Shown here piece after piece: positions 50,520 through 57,983 of a stretch of DNA of 64,000 bases; the stretch's first letter is position 1; each line of letters begins with the position of its first letter. A program made the translations under genes and the position numbers. A model generated the notes under the pieces. The model was not told where the DNA came from. It saw only the letters and a program-made list of their open reading frames with translations, and did not search any database. The stretch spans positions 310,001 to 374,000 of the forward strand of contig CAWDAQ010000002.1 of NCBI GenBank assembly GCA_963800325.1, read 5' to 3'. Source of the DNA: CAWDAQ01 sp963800325 (lineage in GTDB: Bacteria > Actinomycetota > Actinomycetes > Actinomycetales > Dermatophilaceae).

Positions 50520-51575
50520 TCAGGCCGGGACGTCCTCGCCGCGCCGTGCGGCCCCGTTGAGCCGGGCCCGCAGGGCGAGCGCGGCCTGCGCCTCGCCCAC
50601 CCGGGGGTCCTGTCCCGACCACGCCACGAGCGCCGAGTGCTGCAGTGCCCGCCCGAAGCTGAAGCTCATCTGCCAGGGCAGGCCCGGCACCCGGTTGAGC
50701 AGGGCCAGGTGGTGGGTCGCCGCGGCCTCGCTCTGGCCGCCCGAGAGGAACGCCACCCCCGGCACCGCCGCGGGGACGTGGCGCCGGAAGCACCGTACGG
50801 TCGCCTCGACCACCTCCTCCGGGGCCGCCTGCTCGGGGCACTCGCTGCCGCTGAGGACCATGTTCGGCTTCAGGACCATCCCCTCGAGCCTGACCCGGTG
50901 CCGGCCGAGCGCCGCGAAGACCTCGGTGAGGACGGCACCGGTCACCTCCTCGCAGCGGGCCAGCGTGTGCGGGCCGTCCATGAGGACCTCCGGCTCGACG
51001 ACCGGAACCAGCCCGGCCTCCTGGCACAGTGCCGCGTACCGCGCGAGCCCGTGGGCGGCCGTGGCGACCCCGGTCGGAGTCGGCGTGCCGGGGCCGATAC
51101 GGACCACGGCCCGCCACTTGGCGAACCGGGCTCCGAGGCCGCGGTACTCCTCCAGCCGCTCCCGGAGGCCGTCGAGCCCCTGGGTGACCGTCTCGCCGGG
51201 GAATCCCGCGAGCGGCCCGGTCCCCCGGTCGACCTTGATCCCGGGCAGGATCCCCTGCCCGGCCAGCACCTCGGTGAAGGGGACCCCGGCCGCCGTGGAC
51301 TGCCGGATCGTCTCGTCGAACAGGATCACCCCGCTGATGCTGTCGGCGAGACCCGGGGTGGTCAGCAGCAGCTCCCGGTAGCGCCGCCGGGAGTCCTCGG
51401 TCGACTCCACCCCGACCGCCGCGAGGCGCTTGCGGATCGTCGGGGTCGACTCGTCCGCCGCGAGGAGACCCTTGCCCGCGGCGGTCATCGCCCGCGCGGT
51501 CTCCTCCAGGGCCTCCCCCACGCCGCTGGTCGGCGTGCTGGTCTGCGTGAGCGTGTCGAGCTGTTCGCTGCCCAT
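50520..51575 (-). CDS. Fructose-bisphosphate aldolase, class I
   Basis: 351 aa. Schiff-base aldolase of glycolysis/gluconeogenesis. Catalytic Lys in LEGMVLKPNMVLSG; GLLAADESTPTIRKRLAAVG and VAFLSGGQSEAAATHHLALL are family blocks. The ATG with GGAGGCGACC before it is chosen over a longer open frame. Class I aldolase is less common than class II in bacteria; its Zn independence suits low-metal or stress states. A DosR-like site lies 91 bases upstream. Confidence 0.93.
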   Translation of the reverse strand: MGSEQLDTLTQTSTPTSGVGEALEETARAMTAAGKGLLAADESTPTIRKRLAAVGVESTEDSRRRYRELLLTTPGLADSISGVILFDETIRQSTAAGVPFTEVLAGQGILPGIKVDRGTGPLAGFPGETVTQGLDGLRERLEEYRGLGARFAKWRAVVRIGPGTPTPTGVATAAHGLARYAALCQEAGLVPVVEPEVLMDGPHTLARCEEVTGAVLTEVFAALGRHRVRLEGMVLKPNMVLSGSECPEQAAPEEVVEATVRCFRRHVPAAVPGVAFLSGGQSEAAATHHLALLNRVPGLPWQMSFSFGRALQHSALVAWSGQDPRVGEAQAALALRARLNGAARRGEDVPA

Positions 51576-51665
51576 GGTCGCCTCCGGTGGCGGTGGTCCG
51601 GCATCGTGGTCCGGCGCGGTACCGGCCCTCTCGCCACGGTGGCGCGAGCTCACGTCGCGGGCACA

Positions 51666-51679
51666 GGGTCAAAGGTCAC
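51666..51679. promoter_or_regulatory. DosR-like palindrome upstream of class I aldolase
   Basis: Minus strand GTGACCTTTGACCC, one mismatch (T for G at position 2). 91 bases before the aldolase ATG. Confidence 0.6.
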
Positions 51680-51702
51680 CGCGCCCGGTCACCGTCCCGT
51701 TC

Positions 51703-51716
51703 GGGACCTCCGACCC
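51703..51716. promoter_or_regulatory. DosR-like palindrome upstream of the zinc-ribbon protein
   Basis: GGGACCTCCGACCC fits the consensus GGGACCTNNGNCCC. Ends 37 bases before the ATG at 51753; GAGCCT lies at -13 to -8. Confidence 0.7.
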
Positions 51717-51752
51717 TGCCGACCAGGACGGGGGTCGGCGAGCCTGACGTGC

Positions 51753-51977
51753 ATGGAACCGCGCCGCGACCTCGATGACCTGCACGACTCCGCGCCCCTG
51801 ACCTTCGTCTGCCCGGACTGCGGATCGGTCCGCGCGCCGCGGGTGGTCCACCACCCGGCGGGCACGGTCCTGCTGTGCGCGACGTGCCGCTCGGTGCACC
51901 GGGTCGATGCCGTCGGGGCCGCCACGTCGGGCGGGTTGGACCGGGGCGCCGCCGGCGGCCTGGTCGCTGCCGGCTGA
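51753..51977 (+). CDS. Small zinc-ribbon protein
   Basis: 74 aa, not a named family I recognise. Two Cys pairs, FVCPDCGS and LLCATCRS, 25 residues apart, form a classic zinc ribbon; the C-terminus is Gly/Ala-rich. The DosR-like site at the conserved distance argues that the small frame is real and expressed. No ribosome-binding site. Confidence 0.7.
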   Translation: MEPRRDLDDLHDSAPLTFVCPDCGSVRAPRVVHHPAGTVLLCATCRSVHRVDAVGAATSGGLDRGAAGGLVAAG

Positions 51978-52012
51978 GGCGCCGGTCAGGGCCGGCTGAG
52001 GCGCAGCTCAGG
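51969..52012. repeat. 22-bp tandem duplication between two small convergent genes
   Basis: Two copies, GCCGGCTGAGGCGC + CGGTCAGG and GCCGGCTGAGGCGC + AGCTCAGG. Spans the stop of the zinc-ribbon gene and reaches the stop of the next gene, so the duplication may have set the 3' end of one or both. Confidence 0.75.
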
Positions 52013-52238
52013 CGCGGCTGCGCGCGAGCCGGGCGGATCGCCGGCGCGTGAGCTCGTCGATGACCTGCTGCTGGTGGGCCAGCAGCGCCATTCGCTCCCG
52101 GCCCGGGGGGCGGACCGTGTGCTCGCCCACCCGGGCCAGGCGGTCCTCGCGCAGGGCGTCCTCGGTGCGCGCGAGCTCGTGGAGGAGCCCGCGGTCGGTC
52201 AGCGCGCGGAGCTGGGTCAGCAGCGGGTCGGCGAGCAC
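52008..52238 (-). CDS. Small helical protein of unknown function
   Basis: 76 aa, highly charged and predicted helical, with Leu-rich heptad-like spacing (LLTQLRALTDRGLLHELART, then LLAHQQQVIDELTRRRSAR). No family assigned. GTG start with GGAGG 9 bases upstream. Faces the truncated sensor-kinase gene across a gap containing a perfect DosR-like palindrome. Confidence 0.6.
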   Translation of the reverse strand: MLADPLLTQLRALTDRGLLHELARTEDALREDRLARVGEHTVRPPGRERMALLAHQQQVIDELTRRRSARLARSRA

Positions 52239-52498
52239 GTCCTCACCCTCCTTCGGGAGCCGGAGGCCCGACCCGGCGCACCTCGCCGGGACGATCGGGG
52301 GGCCCGGTCTCCTGGCCCGAGTCAACGACCTCCCGCGGCCGGGGGACAAGGACCTAGGTCCCTGTCGCGTCGGTCGCCGGTGTGTCGGCGAGGGGCGTCC
52401 GCCCTGCTCGAAGGCGTAGAGTGGAGGCCCGGTCGGGCACAGCCGGCCACGAGCACGGGAGGCACCCAGGACCCCGGGCCCCCGGGGAGAAGGGTGTG
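52239..52498. other. Divergent control region of the 76-aa and sensor genes
   Basis: 260 bp. Contains the GGACCTAGGTCC palindrome near its centre and otherwise G+C-rich sequence with no gene. A GGAGAAGGGT ribosome-binding site precedes the sensor start. Confidence 0.6.
52349..52362. promoter_or_regulatory. DosR-like palindrome between the 76-aa gene and the sensor gene
   Basis: AGGACCTAGGTCCC; GGACCTAGGTCC (52350-52361) is perfectly symmetric. 111 bases from one start and 137 from the other, so either or both genes may be controlled. Confidence 0.75.
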
Positions 52499-53773
52499 AT
52501 GACTGGTGGGTCCCCCCAGCCCGGACCACCGGGCACGATGACGAGCTCAGGCGGCGGGGGTGGCGTACTCCCGGCAGCGGACGCGGACGCCGGGGACACC
52601 GAGGTCGCCGACCTCGACCGCGCCGGCACGGTGACGTCGGTCAACGACGCCTGGGTCAGGTTCTGCCTCGCCAACGGCGGTGACCCGGAGCGGGCGGGCC
52701 CGGGGTCCTCGTGGCTCGCCGCCTGTGAGGGCGCGGGCACCGACCCGTGGGCCGCGGTCGTGTCCACCGCGATACGGCTGGCCACCGACGGGCGGGTGCG
52801 GTCCCCGGTGACCGTCACCGCACCGTGCCACGGCCCGACCGGGCCCCGGTGGTTCGACATCGGGGTGTCGAGCCGGTACGGCGAGCGCGGCGAGCCGGTC
52901 GGGGCGCGGGTGACCGTCGCCCGCCGGCACGCCGACGGGGTCCTCGTCCCCCGCCAGGCCCCGCCGGCGACGGACCCCGGCACCCCGGCCGCGTCCTCGC
53001 CCCCGCTCAGCCTGTTCACCGAGATCCTCGACGACCTCCTCGCCGCACCCGACGAGCAGGCGCCCCTGCTCGCGGTCCTGGCCGTCGTCCGGCGGCTCAC
53101 CGGGGCCTCGCAGGCAGCGGTGCTCGTCCCCACCGGCGACGGCGACCGCGGGCCGACCGCCGTCGAGGTCCGCGCCGCCCTCGGGGAGGACGCCGCCTGC
53201 TGGGCGGACGGGGTCGCCCGGCTCGACGGACCCGTCGGACACGTCGTGGCGACGAGCGAGCCGGTGTCCGCGGACGGGAACGGGCACGGCGACCCGGACC
53301 TCGTCGCCGTCCCGCTCCTCGTCGCCGACGGGACCGGCGGCGCGGTCCTCGTCACCGGACCCTCCGGCGCCGCGGACACGTCGGGAAGCACGCCGGCCTC
53401 CTCCCCCCTCGCGGTCCTGGAGACCGTCGCGGGTCAGGCCGCGCTCGCGCTCGCGCTCCGGTCGGGGGAGCTCACCCGCGAGGACGTGCGCGCCCGGGCG
53501 GACCGGGACCGGATCGCTGCCGACCTGCACGACACCGTGGTGCGCCGGCTGTTCAGCGCCGGGATGACGCTCGAGGGGGTCGCCGGCTCCCTCGAGCCCG
53601 CGGCCCGCGACCGCGTGCTCGCGTCGGTCGAGCTGCTCGACGCGGGCATCCGTGACATCCGGGACGCCGTGCTCCACGGCTGGGAGCAGGAGCGTCCCGC
53701 TGCCACGGACGGGGACAAGGACGGGGACAAGGACGGGGACAAGGACGGGGACAAGGACGGGGACAAGGACTAG
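52499..53773 (+). CDS. DevS-like sensor protein lacking the ATPase domain
   Basis: 424 aa. A PAS-like domain (about 30-130; TVTSVNDAWVRFCLANGG), a GAF domain (about 165-330), and a HisKA_3 dimerisation/phosphoacceptor helix DRDRIAADLHDTVVRRLFSA with the conserved His, then ~60 residues and a stop. The HATPase_c domain that should follow (N and G boxes) is absent, and the opposite strand there encodes another gene. The tail is five Asp-Gly-Asp-Lys units. The ATG at 52499 follows a GTG codon; either may initiate. It cannot phosphorylate itself. Confidence 0.8.
   Translation: MTGGSPQPGPPGTMTSSGGGGGVLPAADADAGDTEVADLDRAGTVTSVNDAWVRFCLANGGDPERAGPGSSWLAACEGAGTDPWAAVVSTAIRLATDGRVRSPVTVTAPCHGPTGPRWFDIGVSSRYGERGEPVGARVTVARRHADGVLVPRQAPPATDPGTPAASSPPLSLFTEILDDLLAAPDEQAPLLAVLAVVRRLTGASQAAVLVPTGDGDRGPTAVEVRAALGEDAACWADGVARLDGPVGHVVATSEPVSADGNGHGDPDLVAVPLLVADGTGGAVLVTGPSGAADTSGSTPASSPLAVLETVAGQAALALALRSGELTREDVRARADRDRIAADLHDTVVRRLFSAGMTLEGVAGSLEPAARDRVLASVELLDAGIRDIRDAVLHGWEQERPAATDGDKDGDKDGDKDGDKDGDKD
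53708..53767. repeat. 12-bp tandem array at the end of the sensor gene
   Basis: Five identical units GACGGGGACAAG, the most perfect array in the window, followed by GAC and the stop. Identity of all copies suggests recent expansion. Confidence 0.95.
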
Positions 53774-56700
53774 CGGCGGCGCGGCGGGGCCTGTCCCCCG
53801 CCCGCGGCGATCCGGGCCAGCTCGACCCGGTTGGCCGCGCCCGCCTTGCGCAGCAGGTTCGAGATGTGCGAGCTGACCGTCTTCTCGCTGACGACGAGGG
53901 CCTCGGCGATCTCGGCGTACGTGCGCCCCGCGACGACGTGGGCGAGGACCTCCCGCTCCCGACGTGTGAGGCCGGGCAGCGACGGGCCGCCGGTCCCGGT
54001 CGGGGCGGTGACCGGGCTGACGTCGACCCGGGCCGCGCGCGCGAGGGAGGCGACCCGCGCGGCGACGGGGGCGGCCCCGAGCTCGGCGGCGAGCCGGGCC
54101 GCCTCGCGCAGCGCCCGGGTCGCCGCCGGGCGGTCGGCGTGGCCCCGGGCGAGGTGGGCCTCCCCGGCGCGGGAGGCCGCGTACGCGGCCTCCCAGGGCA
54201 GGCTCGCGGCACCGAGGGCGGTGGCGGCGCGGTCCCACGCCGCGCCCTCGTCGTCGGCGCGTCGAGCGCGGGCGACCTCAGCGGCGTACCAGGCACCGAA
54301 GCCGGTGAGCTGACGGGTGTAGTAGGGCGTGGTCTCGAAGCCGTCGGGGACGACGGCGGGACCGTCCGGACCGTCGACCGGGTACCGCCGGGTGACGTCG
54401 TCGAGCTCGGCGAGCACCGGCCCCGGGTCGTCGCGGTCGTGGCGACACTCCTCGGCGAGGTCGGCGAGGCCCCGGGCGGCCAGGGGCAGCAGCCACTCCG
54501 ACATCGTCGGGGTCGCCCCGGGCTCGTCGAGCGCCGAGAGCGCGGCCCGGACGGCCGCCCGCGGGTTGCCCTCGGCGAGCCGGACCTCGGCGCGCACGGC
54601 GTCGAACTCGAAGGCTTTGAAGCCGCTGAGGATGGCGAAGACCTCCTCGGCCCGGGCCAGGTGGGCCCCGGCCTCCGCGACCCGTCCCTGCAGCGCCGCG
54701 AACCGCGCCGACAGGATCCGGGTGTGGACGTCGACGAGGCTTCCGGGGCTCGAGCCCAGGCAGAGCCGGAGCAGGCGGGCGCCGGTGTCCACCGCCCCGG
54801 TCGCGATCCACCCGCTCGCCTCGACGGAGGCGATCCACGCGACGTACGGGTGCGGGGCCCGATGGGCCTCGAGCTCTCGGCGGCGGCGCGCGAGCAGCTC
54901 GGCGTACGTCCGGCTGCACCAGTTGCCCGTGGAGTTGGCCTCCCACAGCGTGGCGTGCCCGAACGCCCACCAGTCCCCCGCCCGCGCCGCGGCCGTCTGC
55001 CCCCGTCGGGCCCACCCGGCGGCCTCGACCCAGTCCTCGCGGAAGAGCACCATCGCCATGGCCTTGGCGGTGTAGGCGTAGGTCAGCGCCCGCGGGTCGC
55101 CGCAGGCCTCGGCGAGGGCGAGCGCCTCGTCGGCGCGCGCGGGCTGGTCCGGGTCGAGCTCCCACGACCCCGCGTGGGCGAGCTCGGCCACGGCGAGGGC
55201 GTGCTGCCACGACCCGGGGGTCCGGGCCCCGGCCTCGACCGCGGGTTGGAGGGATGCGGAGTCGATGAACCCCGAGCCGAGCATGAACCCGATGTGGGTC
55301 CGGGCGACGATGAGCTCGGCCAGGCAGGCGGGGTCGTCGGCACGCTCCTCGAGGAGGGCCTCGACGGCGGCGAGCTCGGAGGCGTGGTCCCCGCCCGCCG
55401 CGGCCGCCTCCCGGTAGCGCGTCAGCAGCTCCAGTCTCGACTCGGGGGCGCCCTCCACCCGGTCGCGCAGCCGGAGCGCCCGGCCCATGAGGCGGACGGC
55501 CTCGCTCGTGCCGCCCCCGTCCCGGGCGGCGTCGGCCGCGGTCAGCGCCCAGCGGTAGGCCGATTCCACCTGACCGGCCCGGTCGTGGTGGTCGGCGACC
55601 GCGGCGAGCAGCTCGACATCGGCGCCGCCGGACGCGGCGGCCTCGAGGTGTGCGGCGTACGCCGCGTGCCAACGCCGCCGCTCGTCCCGGGCGAGGTGGT
55701 CGGCCAGCGCCTCGGCCTGCAGCGGGTGCTGGAACCAGTACGTGCCGTCCGGACCGAGGTCGAGCAGCCCGCCCCGGCGCGCCTCGGCCAGCAGGGACTC
55801 CAGGCCGGCGACGTCGTCGGTCCGGTCCTCGCCCTGCTCGTCGCCGGCCCGGGCGACGACGTCGGCGAGCGTGGTGGACGTCACGCCGACCCCGCCGACG
55901 GCGATGACCCGCGTGAGGTGTCGAGCCGGCGGGGACAGGCGGTGCCACGTCGCGAGCAGGGCCGTCTCGAGGTCGCCGGGCAGCGCCCCGGGCAGGTGCC
56001 GGGCGTCCGGGTCGAGTCCGCTCACCGCGAGTCGGGTGAGGTAGCAGTTGCCACGCGTGTGGTCGAAGACCTCGTCGACGAGGGACTGGTGCGGCGGCCG
56101 GCCGAGCACCCCGGCGATCTGCAGCTCGGTCTCGAGCCGGTCCAGTGGCCCGACCGTGAGGCGGGCGAATCCCGGCAGCCGCCGAACGTCCGCCAACCAG
56201 CGGTTGAGCGGGTGTCCCTCCCCGACCTCCCCCCGACGGAGGGTGAGGAGCACCGCGAGCCGCCGGTCGCGCGGACCGGCGAGGACGTACGTGAGCAGGT
56301 CGAGGGTGCTCTGGTCGGCCCAGTGGAGGTCGTCGACGGCGAGCACGACCGGGTGGTCGGCGCACAGGTCGCCGAGCCAGGCGTCGAAGTCCAGCGGCGA
56401 CGTGGTCGCGCGCTCCCCGGCCGTGAGGACCGCCGCGTCGAGCGGCACCGCACCGCGCGCGGCCCGGCGCAGCGCCGAGCGGACCGGCAGGAAGGGCACG
56501 GTCATCGACGTCAGCGGCAGGGCCGCCCCGGCGAGCACGACGGTGCCGGCACGGCCACCCGGGAGCCCGGGATCGTCCTCGTCCTCCCCGGGATGCGTTC
56601 CGGGGGCCCGCCCGAGCCCGGCGACGACCTCCTCGACGAGCCGCGTCTTGCCGACGCCGGCCTCCCCGTCGACGAGGAGCGCGCCCGCGCGCCCGGCCGC

Positions 56701-56784
56701 CGCGTCGTCCACGACGGCGCGGACCCGCGCCCACTCGGTGGCGCGACCGACGAAGTCGAGGCTGCTGCTGGTGCCCCCGGACAC
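53770..56784 (-). CDS. LuxR-family ATPase regulator (LAL/MalT-like)
   Basis: 1004 aa. STAND-type ATPase: Walker A LLVDGEAGVGKTRLVEE (about residue 37-54), Walker B VVLAVDDLHWAD, a long helical repeat (TPR-like) middle region, and a C-terminal LuxR helix-turn-helix GLTRREREVLAHVVAGRTYAEIAEALV ending NLLRKAGAANRVELAR. GTG start at FVGRATEWARV. Such regulators sense a small ligand; the target is unknown. Not a DosR/NarL-type receiver protein, so it is not the partner of the sensor. The stop TAG shares a CTAG with the stop of the sensor gene. Confidence 0.9.
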   Translation of the reverse strand: MSGGTSSSLDFVGRATEWARVRAVVDDAAAGRAGALLVDGEAGVGKTRLVEEVVAGLGRAPGTHPGEDEDDPGLPGGRAGTVVLAGAALPLTSMTVPFLPVRSALRRAARGAVPLDAAVLTAGERATTSPLDFDAWLGDLCADHPVVLAVDDLHWADQSTLDLLTYVLAGPRDRRLAVLLTLRRGEVGEGHPLNRWLADVRRLPGFARLTVGPLDRLETELQIAGVLGRPPHQSLVDEVFDHTRGNCYLTRLAVSGLDPDARHLPGALPGDLETALLATWHRLSPPARHLTRVIAVGGVGVTSTTLADVVARAGDEQGEDRTDDVAGLESLLAEARRGGLLDLGPDGTYWFQHPLQAEALADHLARDERRRWHAAYAAHLEAAASGGADVELLAAVADHHDRAGQVESAYRWALTAADAARDGGGTSEAVRLMGRALRLRDRVEGAPESRLELLTRYREAAAAGGDHASELAAVEALLEERADDPACLAELIVARTHIGFMLGSGFIDSASLQPAVEAGARTPGSWQHALAVAELAHAGSWELDPDQPARADEALALAEACGDPRALTYAYTAKAMAMVLFREDWVEAAGWARRGQTAAARAGDWWAFGHATLWEANSTGNWCSRTYAELLARRRRELEAHRAPHPYVAWIASVEASGWIATGAVDTGARLLRLCLGSSPGSLVDVHTRILSARFAALQGRVAEAGAHLARAEEVFAILSGFKAFEFDAVRAEVRLAEGNPRAAVRAALSALDEPGATPTMSEWLLPLAARGLADLAEECRHDRDDPGPVLAELDDVTRRYPVDGPDGPAVVPDGFETTPYYTRQLTGFGAWYAAEVARARRADDEGAAWDRAATALGAASLPWEAAYAASRAGEAHLARGHADRPAATRALREAARLAAELGAAPVAARVASLARAARVDVSPVTAPTGTGGPSLPGLTRREREVLAHVVAGRTYAEIAEALVVSEKTVSSHISNLLRKAGAANRVELARIAAGGGQAPPRRR

Positions 56785-56949
56785 GCTCCGATTCTGGCAG
56801 GCCAGAGGGGGGTCTGAGGGTTTTCGGCCCCGGTTCTCAGGAGTCGCGCCCGATGTGGGCCTCCCCCCGCCGGCGGGAGCGTGGAGGGACCAGCACGGAA
56901 GCCGTCCCGGGCACCCGGCCCGGGGCGCCGCACCCAAGGGGGCACGACC

Positions 56950-57204
56950 ATGCGACACCTCGCCACACACCTCACCACCCGTGCGGCCGCCGCGGCCACC
57001 GCCGCGGCCGCCGCGACCCTCCTGCTCCAGCTGCCCGCGTCGGCGCTCATCGACCCCGGCAACGGGAGGGTCGACGCCCGCTCCATCCCGTCCTGCTCGC
57101 CACTGACCCAGTGCCACCTCGTCCGGTACGGCGGCCTCTACTTCCGCGGTGACCTGCCCACCGGCAACGGCGCGGTCGCCCGGCACGTCCCGCTCGCCCG
57201 CTGA
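56950..57204 (+). CDS. Small secreted protein of unknown function
   Basis: 84 aa. Signal peptide: MRHLATHLTTR then Ala/Leu-rich core, with a likely cut after LPASA (about residue 32), leaving ~50 residues with two Cys (SCSPLTQCH) and Tyr/Gly-rich RYGGLYFRG. The Cys pair may form a disulphide. No family known to me. A GGGGGCACG stretch precedes the ATG. A hairpin follows. Confidence 0.7.
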   Translation: MRHLATHLTTRAAAAATAAAAATLLLQLPASALIDPGNGRVDARSIPSCSPLTQCHLVRYGGLYFRGDLPTGNGAVARHVPLAR

Positions 57205-57210
57205 CCGGTG

Positions 57211-57234
57211 GTCCCGGGGAGAACCCCGGGGGAC
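57211..57234. terminator. Terminator-like hairpin after the small secreted protein gene
   Basis: CCCGGGG-AGAA-CCCCGGG: 7-bp perfect stem with a tetraloop, between convergent genes (57204 and 57258). No T-tract. Confidence 0.65.
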
Positions 57235-57257
57235 GACGCCGGGCCGGGGGCGGTGGC

Positions 57258-57800
57258 TCAGACCGCCGCCCCGTCCCGGCCGTCGTCCGCGGCACCGAGG
57301 GCGGTCCCGAGCTCGGCCCCCCACGACCGGGCCCGGTCGAGCTCGCCGGCGAGGAGGGGGCCCTCGGTGCCGCCCACCCAGAACGTCTCCGGGGCGGCGA
57401 CGACGGCGTAGCGCAGGTGGCGCAGCCGCCGGTCGGCACCCTTCGCGGCGGACCCGGGGACTCCGCGCCGGCGCACGCGGGTGTCGAACGCGGCGGCGAG
57501 CACGTCGCGGTGGGCCCGGTCCAGGCCGGCGAGCCACTCCCGGATCCCGGCGCGGGCCCCGTCGCCCGGGTGGGCGCCCTGGTCGACGGCCGAGTCGCGG
57601 GTGGACCGGCGGCTCATCCCGAACGCGTGCGTCGGTCCGCCGACGACCACGAGCGCGACGTCGTCCGGCAGCCGGGGCAGGGCGTCCGCGACCGGCACGA
57701 CCTCCGTGGGCAGGGTGTCGGCGAGCCCGTCCGCCACGGCACGGGCGACGGCCTCGGTGTTGCCGAACATGGACTCGACCACGACGACGGCGCGGCTCAC
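57258..57800 (-). CDS. Flavodoxin-family protein
   Basis: 180 aa. FMN-binding fold: VVVVESMFGNTEAVARAV (phosphate loop at the N-terminus), VVVGGPTHAFGMSR, and AAFDTRV. Would carry electrons at low potential or act in an NAD(P)H oxidoreductase chain. The GTG at 57800 is used because AGGAGG lies 6 bases before it; a GTG three codons upstream overlaps that site. A perfect DosR-like site is 84 bases upstream. Confidence 0.88.
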   Translation of the reverse strand: MSRAVVVVESMFGNTEAVARAVADGLADTLPTEVVPVADALPRLPDDVALVVVGGPTHAFGMSRRSTRDSAVDQGAHPGDGARAGIREWLAGLDRAHRDVLAAAFDTRVRRRGVPGSAAKGADRRLRHLRYAVVAAPETFWVGGTEGPLLAGELDRARSWGAELGTALGAADDGRDGAAV

Positions 57801-57883
57801 GGCGGCCACCTCCTGTGGGCACCCGCGGTGCCGCCGCCGGGTGCTCCACTCCTGACGCTAGCCGTGCGGGTCCCCGCGCCCGC

Positions 57884-57897
57884 GGGCCCAAGGTCCC
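57884..57897. promoter_or_regulatory. DosR-like palindrome upstream of the flavodoxin gene
   Basis: Minus strand GGGACCTTGGGCCC, identical to the hsp20 site; 84 bases before the start codon. Confidence 0.8.
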
Positions 57898-57916
57898 CAC
57901 GGGGCCACCGACGGCG

Positions 57917-57959
57917 GCGTCCGCGGGGTCGGCGCCCCCGCGACCATCCGTGCGGACGC
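57917..57959. repeat. 43-bp intergenic palindrome, copy F
   Basis: GCGTCCGCG ... TGCGGACGC, orientation as copies B/C, one mismatch in the left arm. Lies between idi and the flavodoxin gene, next to the DosR-like site. Confidence 0.85.
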
Positions 57960-57983
57960 ACGGGGGTCACGCAGACCCGGGCG

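Noticed and set aside
52499..53900. Frameshift hiding a HATPase domain at the end of the sensor gene.
   Set aside because: The other two frames after the repeat array have no N- or G-box-like sequence, and the opposite strand encodes the conserved LuxR helix-turn-helix there.
53770..56784. The large LuxR-type protein as the DosR response regulator of the sensor next to it.
   Set aside because: It has a STAND ATPase domain and no receiver domain, and the genes converge rather than forming an operon.
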